Shown here: positions 56,591 through 64,000 of the stretch, piece after piece
Numbering within the stretch: the first letter of the stretch is position 1
Layout of the letters: every line of letters starts with the position of its first letter
Assembly: GCA_017893485.1 (NCBI GenBank)
Contig: CM030367.1
Coordinates: forward strand, 139,960,774-140,024,773
Direction: 5' to 3'
DNA length: 64,000 nt
Source of the DNA: Hemerocallis citrina
Taxonomy: Eukaryota; Streptophyta; Magnoliopsida; Asparagales; Asphodelaceae
The notes under the pieces: generated by a model
The model's input: the letters and a program-made list of their open reading frames with translations, nothing else
The model's database searches: none
Told to the model about the DNA's origin: nothing
Position numbers and translations under genes: made by a program

Positions 56591-56806
56591 GTAAAAGGGA
56601 TATGAGCAACTTGCTCATTTAGTAAATGAGCAATTGATTATGTGACATGCATGTGATACATTGGACAACTAACCCTTTTAATGATTTTCCAATCACATGT
56701 ATGCCACATCATCAATTGCTTATTTACTAAATGAGCAAGTTGCTCATACCCCTTTTTCCTATATATATATATATATATATATATATTCTTAACACGGGGT
56801 GTTATA
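55246..56806 (-). mobile_element. TRIM-like element, right copy
   Basis: Same element as 7694-9236. LTRs lie at 56123-56806 and 55246-55712, the primer site at 56109-56120. AT tracts differ in length from the left copy (longer next to the MITE, shorter in the other LTR). The outer target copy reads TGAGC instead of CGAGC. Confidence 0.85.
56589..56759. mobile_element. 171-bp hairpin MITE, right copy
   Basis: Reverse complement of 7737-7907 with the same length and boundaries, flanked by longer (TA)n. Confidence 0.8.
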
Positions 56807-56957
56807 TGAGCCTTGGCCTCGGCAAGCTCAGATTTTGGGCCCTTGGAGAGAGCTCGACACTGTCATAGTGAACATGTCTTTATGCCACCACAATTTTTCT
56901 GTACGAATTACCTACTCGAAGACGACCGAGAGCTCGCCTCCGAGAGTGGGGGGCTTG

Positions 56958-57117
56958 TGATATGGGTAAAAGTCATGGCTGATCCCCACCGTTCGATCCA
57001 TCACAAATCACGAGGCAGACTGGGACAAGATAACGTTTTCATGAACAAGCTCAAGCCCAAGGACAGTTCATGGGTCTTCGACAAGCCCACCATTTCTGCT
57101 CAGTCCACCAGGAGGAA
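56958..57117 (+). mobile_element. Truncated Tat-like LTR, right copy
   Basis: Reverse complement of 7383-7542, with the GGGGGGCTTG polypurine tract before TGATATGGG at 56948-56966. Confidence 0.7.
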
Positions 57118-57348
57118 GTGATGTTAATGAGAAAGTGATGTTAATGAGGCTGACAGAAGTCATAACAGCTTCAGCCTAGAAAAGACGAGGAACAGAGGAA
57201 GAGAGTAGAAGGAGGCGAGTCGTCTCAAGAATGTGATGGTGCTTGCATTCAGCTACACCATTCTGTGCATGTGTGTGAGGGCATGACTGCTGAAAAATGG
57301 TGCCGTGAGACTGAAGAATTGATCGCATAGTTGTGGAAGTATACTCAC
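57118..57348 (-). pseudogene. Copia integrase part C, right copy
   Basis: Reverse complement of 7152-7382, same reading and breaks. Confidence 0.78.
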
Positions 57349-60300
57349 TGTAATATCCCGGTCAGATATTACATTGTATAAATTATTATTTTATTATTAT
57401 TTTGTTTTAATTCCAAAATTGAAATATTTTGGTGATTTTCACCCGGTTTGTTCATAGACATTATCTGTACCCAGATACCGGTCAGTATACATCCGTATTG
57501 TATCAAATTGGTACCGTGACCTTCCGAACTAATAATAAAATTTATTTTATTATTATTTCCGAAATTAAATCATTTTTATACGGATTATGCGAAGATTTTC
57601 GGTATACATATATATATACACACATGTATGTAGTATGTCGATTAGTACCTTATACAAATTGTGTGTTGTGTATTTTTGGACAAAACACTTGTTTTTGTTA
57701 TGACAAAACCTATTAGATTGTTAGGGTTTTATAAGTGTTTAACCTAGACTAAATGTGCATGAGAGAATTAGGAGAATTCTTCTCGAAGCTCACACCCATA
57801 CCTCCACCTCATCCATAGCACCATACCTCCACCTCACCCTCACCTCCCTTGGTAAAAACCGGCCATGGATTAGGGGAGGGGGGTTTTGCATTATGTGTGT
57901 GCAATTTTTCACTCTCCACCCTCTCCTCCACCTATAAATACTCCCTCCTTCTCCACTTGTCTCACTTTTTACAAAGATACAAAGACAAAGAAAGGAAAGG
58001 AAAAGAAAGGAAAGGAAAAGAAAGAGAGAACCCACTCTAACTTGAGAGTTTTTCTTGTAGGTCTTCTTAGGAGTTTCTAAGAGCTTAGGGGAAGGAGAAG
58101 TATAGCTAGCAAGTCCTTCCATCAAAGAATATTAGGTGGGGTTTCTCCACTTGCTTTTGATTTTTGAGTTGTTGTTTTGGTTCTTTCTTCTTCTTATCTT
58201 CCTTGTTTTGTTTTCTTTTGTTTTGGGGAGTTGTTGTGATGTTGTTGTTGTATGTGTTGTAGTTTGTATGGATGAAAGAAAGTAAATAGTGGTAGTGCCA
58301 ACTAAACACATAAAGATGGAACCTTTGTAGTAGTAGTTGTTGTTCTTGTGTTATTAATTGGACTAAATGAACACATGCATATGGACTTTGTGTATACACC
58401 CATTTGGGTTGTAGGACTTGTTATTGGACTAAATACATAAGCATATGGATTTTGGGTATACACCCATTTTTGGGTTGTAGGACTTGAATGTGGACTCATA
58501 CATAAGCATATGGACCTTGGTATATACACCCATTTTGGGGGTGTAGAACATACACTTGAACCTTGGACTAAAGAATATGCATATGATTGGTTGAACCAAG
58601 TTGAGGGTTCTTTACTTTATTTTATTGTTATTATTTCCTTTTATAAAACATAAGTAAAAAGAACCCATTGTAGATGCTATGAAAAAGAAACTAATCTAAG
58701 TTATTAGTTGTAGAATGTTAAAAAGATCTCTTTTATGTTTAACTAGTAATAATAAAGTTTATGTTTAAATAAAGTAGTAGTAGTAGATGTTTATATAAAG
58801 TTGTAGGGGATGTTTATGTTTTAAATAAAGAAGTTGTAGTGGATGTTATGTTATATAAAGTTGTAGTAGATGTTTATGTCTAAATAAAGTTAGTAGATGT
58901 TCATGCTTAGTTAGTAGATATTCTTGTTTAAGTGACATTCATGCTTAAGTAAAGTTTATGTTGAAATAGTAATAGACATTCTTGCTTTAACCATAATAGA
59001 AACCATGCTTAAGGTAGCAAATCCATGCTATTTTTTTGTTGTAAGATAAGTAAGAAAGTCTTATACCATGCTTGGATCCTTGTAGGAAAAATATATACCA
59101 TGTTTAGATTATGGTAGGAAGGTCATCTACCATGCTTAGGAACGTTGTAGATTAATGCTAAGTAAATATCCATGCTTATATTGTTGTAGGATTAATGTTG
59201 AATTAATCTACCATGCTTAGAAATGTTGTAGATTTATACTAAGTATATATCCATGCTTAGATTATTGTAGGATTAATGTTTAATTAATCCACCATGCTTA
59301 GGAAGGTTGTAGGTTTATGCCAAGTACATATCCATGCTTAGATCGTTGTAGGATTAATGTTTAATTCACCTACCATGCTTAGATTGCTATAGATTAATAT
59401 TGAAGTTGAATACCATGCTTAGGAATGTGTAGGATTAATGTTCAATCACCTACCATGCCTAAGATTGTTGTCGGATTACTTAAGTAGTATGTTATGCTTA
59501 AGATTGTTGTAGGTTCCTACAATGCTTAAGAATTGTTGTAGAATAAAGTTTAAGTGGTATACCATGCTAAATTGTTGGCACTCATGGGCAAGTGGTAGCA
59601 TTAGCCATGCTTAAAGTAGTAAGAGGTATCCATGCCAATCTAGTAGCTATTCATGCTTAACTTATAGTAGTTTTCTACGTAGGTTGTATCCATGCTTGTA
59701 ATTAAAGTGTTTAGCAAGGAAATTAATCGTGTTGTAGTTATAGTAGTAACTATCACATTGTAGTTGTAGTATTAACTATCATGTTGTAGTTATTGTGTAG
59801 TAAAGAACTAACGTGGGGTGGTTGTAGCATTAGTGAAGGACCAAACATGTCATGGATACAATATTGTGTTGTGAAGTAGTTCTAGTTAATTCCCTAGAAG
59901 GAATCCCCTGTTTGAAATTACATAGTTAGAGCAATGCATGCTTGAATGGGGTATTGTAGCGTTCTAGTTAATAGAACCGCGCTTGAATTGTACGTGGTAG
60001 TGAAAGATTGAAAAGGAACCATGAACCCATGCATCTAGCTCCTAGGTGATTCTAGCTCGACTTGAGAGAGAGCCCGACAATCCAGTCACATATAGTTCTA
60101 GTTCGTTTGAAAGGAAACCATGAGTTCTAGTGTGTGAGGTTCAAATTGGAATTGGACCCTATCATGGGGGCATTCCTCATCCTTATGGGTAATAAGGATT
60201 GGAAAGATCACTAGTAATAGTTAGTTTGATAAAGGTTGTTATGTCGCCTTCGAGCTTTTCATTGGTAGAATGCCTATCATAGACTATTAGTAGATTCCTC

Positions 60301-62163
60301 TGTTGCTTCTAATTATAGAAGATCGAGTTGTTAGTAAGCACATTTGGTTGCTTATAGGTTTGATTACCTGTATAATTATTTGCATATGGTTGTGCTCGTA
60401 TGCGGCTCGACTGGCCCGTGTATAGCTGTGGGTCTCATACGTAGTTTATTTGGCTCGTATGTAGGTTGTTGTCTCATACACGGCTCGACCGGCCCGTGCG
60501 TAGCTGTTGGTCTCATACGCGGCTTATTTGGCTGGTATGTACGTTGTTATCTCCTACGAGGCCCGCCTGGCTCGTAGGTAGTTGTTGGTTCATACGTAGC
60601 TTATTGGCTCGTATGTGGTTAGTTACTCGTATATAGCTTGTTAGCTAGTACACAGTTCGTTGTGCTCGTCTAGGGTGATATTATTACCCTAGGGGCTATC
60701 GACCATCAAGACATATGTTTTCTTACTCCTAAGGAACTGTGGAGGAGTCACTCCTTGTGTACCGTCGAATCTTAACCGGTGTAGGTTGATCGAGGACTGA
60801 AGTATAGACGGAATCCAAGTTCAGGGTAGTGGCATGCATGTATGTTCGCATTGCCGGGATCTTGGATCGATAGGCCAGGAACCGGATCCTGAGGGATTCT
60901 GGTAAGTCTAGGTTGAGCAGCCTAGTAGAGTTGTCTTGCAAAATCTAATTTAAGGCCTAGCATGTTGTGTTTATAATATTGTCATCCCTAGGAGTGTTCA
61001 GGGTTAGGGACATCATTAGGGTAGTGACTAATAAAGATCATTTACTTAAACCTTTTGCTGGAAAGAGAGGAGTCGGTTGTAGGAGGACCCTTACGACTAA
61101 CTTGTCCCTTGGGGCAGACCTTAGGTGGTGTTATTGGGTTGTACCTTCCCGTCAAAGGGATACGTACGGTAGCTTCTCACGAGTTGGGAGCACGGATTGC
61201 GTATCTCACACTGTTAATTCCTGAAGTGCCATGATAAGGCGGGCGGAGCTAGGGGATGCACCCCGGAACTCCGTCAGGTCCTATGCCGGGGAAGCGAACA
61301 GGCCATGGACTACGGTCTGGCTAGGGGGCGGTCCTGTTGGCGGAAATCCCGAGGGTTCGTCTGGTTTTTGAGTGGGATCCGGTGCGACTGGGCAATAGTA
61401 GCAAATAAGGACACCACTATTGACTGCAGTAACGGGACTAGACCGTATCTGCAACCTCATCAGTCACGTTGTATCTGTCAGGAACAGGTTATGTACAATT
61501 AAAAATTCATAACGCGGGTTCAAATCCCTACATATGGAGAAACGGCTTGAGATGGGGAGCATGTAGTATGGGCTGCATGTTGCTTCAGAGACTTGCTGAC
61601 ATTAGAATAGGAGCATCCTAGTTTTAGTTAATATTGCGTTAGATTCTAATCATAGCACTCACGAATACTTAAACTACACCAACACAAATTGCCATGTTTC
61701 TGTATGTTGTTTGGGAGATTTGCTGCTATGTTATCAGCCTTAAAGCGTCAGTGAATACTAACGTCCCCACTTCAATAGGTACCAGATCGCAGAAGTACAG
61801 GTGCGAGATTCAGGAGGACTCAAGGCAAGGAAAGCGAGGAGTCAGTGTCATGTTTAGTTCCGCTGTAAAGTGTATGTGGATTGTCTATTAGTTAAAAAGC
61901 ACTCAAGTAAGAGTTACCAAGTATTGTTCTTCATTCCTTGTACTCTGATGTAATTTGCTGAAGGTTATAATACTTGGGATTGTAAAGGTATTATTGTAAC
62001 ACTATTGTAATGTATTGCAGTTGTATAGTATTCAGACTTGTAATACATTGGGTGTTGAATAAAAGTTTTAAATTCTCCTATTTTTCTGTGTATTGTGACT
62101 GATTGAAGAAAAGGTCCTGGCTCGTGTCTCGAATTCTCCATACAAGGAGTTCGGGGCGTTACA
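57349..62163 (+). mobile_element. 4.8-kb LTR-type insertion, right copy
   Basis: 4815 bp, 16 bp shorter than 2321-7151, with the same CTCAC flanks (57344-57348 and 62164-62168). A TATA box lies at 57931-57940 and AATAAA at 62058-62063 on the plus strand. Confidence 0.7.
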
Positions 62164-62331
62164 CTCACAAGCACCGTCTGACCGGAAAATCTTAATGCAC
62201 ACACTGAACTAAGTGTGAATCATGGACGTAAAGACCTGGTAAATGTTAAGGATCTCAAATCAGTACTGTATTAGGAAAATTCATGTGTATCGAGTAAAGT
62301 CATATATGAAGTTAACATAATAGTGATAACC
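62164..62331 (-). pseudogene. Copia integrase part B, right copy
   Basis: Reverse complement of 2153-2320. Confidence 0.72.
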
Positions 62332-62871
62332 GGATACGAGTAAAAATCGTGGCTGAGCCCCACCGTTCGATCCAGCACAGATCATGAGGCAGACAGGAGC
62401 AAGATAATGTTTTCATCAATGGCCTCAAGCCCGAGGATAGTTTGTCGGCATTCCAAAGGCTCGCAATTTCCGCTCAGCCCACCAGGAGGCAGTTAACCAG
62501 TCATTTATGACCGATAATCAAATTTCCTAAAATCAAGGGATTAACTACCCCACCAAATCCTTAATCTACGGAATAAAATTAGGTTTCTGGGAATCTTTTC
62601 CTAACAGATTTCCACTAGCCTATAAATACAGTCCTACCTTCACCGTTCCCAGGTAATCACAATTGTACCACCTAATCCCACTCTAAACTCCGGTGGTGTT
62701 TCAGGCTTTGTTGCAGCAGGTGTTCAGCGGTGATTGACCACCACCAGATCCACAATATCCAACCACATATTAGCCTTTCATCAGGACCATATCGACGACT
62801 GTGATTTGCTTTCCCTCTACAATGAAAGAACTCATTATCTGTTATTCCCACATCCAAAAACAACAACATCA
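62332..62871 (+). mobile_element. Gypsy solo-LTR-like insertion, right copy
   Basis: Reverse complement of 1613-2152, with the duplicated ATAACC flanks preserved. Confidence 0.65.
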
Positions 62872-63924
62872 TAACCTTTGCTAGAAGGTACATGAGAGAT
62901 TCCCCAGATATCAGAATGAACAAGCTGAAAATAATGAGTGGTCTGAGAAGCGTTTTTGTTAGGAAAAAGAAGTGCTATGTGTTTGGCTAATGTACAACCC
63001 TGACAAACAGATAAATGTGTAAAAGAAAGATGATCAAGGGCACCACTACGGGCTAAACTCTTCAAGTGAGATTCACTAACATGACCTAAACTTCTGTGCC
63101 ACAGATAGACAACAAAACTAGGATTAAATCTATATGCATGTAGAAAATTTAGATGATATAAATGATTGTGTCGACTAGTATGCCCAAACTCCTGTCCAGT
63201 GTGTGGATCCTTAATAGGAATAGAAGGTAACTACAATGCCACTCTCGCACAGAGCACTAATGGAAATAAGGTTTATGGATAAATATGGAGCATAAAGAAC
63301 ACGGGGCAATGTGAGAGTGGAAGAGCTAATAGATCATGAGTGTATAGCGAGAAGTAGTTAGCCATCGGTTGTGTGAAGTTATGGGGAGTGAGAGGGAAGT
63401 GCAGTGCTGGTGGTGAGCAGTGTATAATTACTAGTAACATGAAGTGATGCACTAGAATCTAAAATCCAGAAAGAATTCATACCCGGAGTAACAGAGAATG
63501 CAGGGACAGAGGAGTCAGCATTGGCAGAGTAGCCCAAGAGTTTGAGTTCCAGCTGAACAAGGCAATGCTGAAGATTGGCCCATTGAGTAGGAAATGTCAA
63601 AGTTGAAGGAATGGAAATGGTAGAAGATGTAGGGGAAGGAGTACGATGAGGAGGAATGAGACTGGTGATGTTGTGACATGGATCGAAATGATGATGGCGA
63701 TGCTATTGTTGTCGGAATTGGGATGTTTCTATTGTCGTTGGAGTTCGGAGGAGGGAGGAGGTAGGAATTGGGATGGTGCTGCTGTTGCTAACGTCGAGAG
63801 ATGGGATGAGTGAAGGGAAAGAAGTTCTACGACGGTCAGGAGGAGGAGGCATCGGGCTGTTGTGAAGCTTGCAAGAGGAGGTGGTAGCTGGGAAGCTTGT
63901 GGAGATGGGAAGATACTGACGAAA
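62872..63924 (-). pseudogene. Copia remnant part A, right copy
   Basis: Reverse complement of 560-1612. The same protease and integrase N-terminal motifs and stops are present. Confidence 0.78.
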
Positions 63925-63968
63925 CTAAGGGACCATATAGGTGCACTAGTACTTGAGTTTTTTTTTTA

Positions 63969-63999
<31 letters not shown>

Positions 64000-64000
64000 T

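Larger units (their letters stand above)
45316..64000 (-). repeat. Right arm of the inverted duplication
   Basis: Reverse complement of 484-19161, starting at the first base after the gap and running to the window end. It contains a second copy of the Tat element's left part, the TRIM-like element, the MITE, the 4.8-kb insertion and the copia remnant. Small indels are denser near the gap and in the 113-bp array. Confidence 0.95.

Overview
The window reads as repeat-rich, intergenic plant (angiosperm) nuclear DNA. The evidence is Ty3/gypsy Tat-lineage and chromovirus-type LTR elements, a Ty1/copia remnant, a MITE, a Mutator-like transposon with a FAR1-type transposase, and a plant mobile domain (PMD) gene. 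No intact ordinary host gene, rRNA or tRNA gene is recognisable. The species cannot be told from this sequence. Two runs of exactly 500 N (32167-32666 and 44816-45315) show that at least three assembled pieces were joined by a scaffolder.

Layout. Positions 484-19161 recur as a near-identical reverse complement at 45316-64000, beginning at the first base after the second gap. In the left arm a broken copia element (about 560-7382) is split by a gypsy solo-LTR-like insertion (1613-2152) and by a 4.8-kb LTR-type insertion (2321-7151, target duplication GTGAG). A truncated gypsy LTR (7383-7542) starts an old minus-strand Tat-like element. That element contains a 1.5-kb TRIM-like element (7694-9236, target duplication GCTCG), which itself carries a 171-bp MITE. 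It also contains a large Tat element (9488-23803) with two 597-bp LTRs, one gag-pol frame with dual RNase H, a 113-bp tandem array, a spliced antisense gene and 365/224-bp repeats. The old element resumes at 23804-28410 with dead antisense-ORF remnants and 68-bp repeats. A chromovirus-like LTR fragment (28411-29745) follows.

The most interesting part is 29.7-44.8 kb, a Mutator-like element of about 15 kb or more. Its plus-strand FAR1-type transposase (decayed) and minus-strand PMD gene (decayed) point toward each other. Behind each is an inverted array of four ~342-bp repeats, each repeat able to form a long hairpin. This resembles the mudrA/mudrB layout of maize MuDR, with a PMD gene in the second position. 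Between the genes lie arrays of nested hairpins built on a TTAACCCG half-site, a 194-bp tandem repeat, a ~510-bp foldback and telomere-like sequence.

How the parts work together: the gag-pol of the Tat element and the transposase of the Mutator-like element would once have driven mobility. All copies now carry stops or frameshifts, so any present activity would need proteins supplied from elsewhere. The inverted duplication may be a real palindrome, but the contig edge at the gap makes an allelic contig placed in reverse at least as likely.
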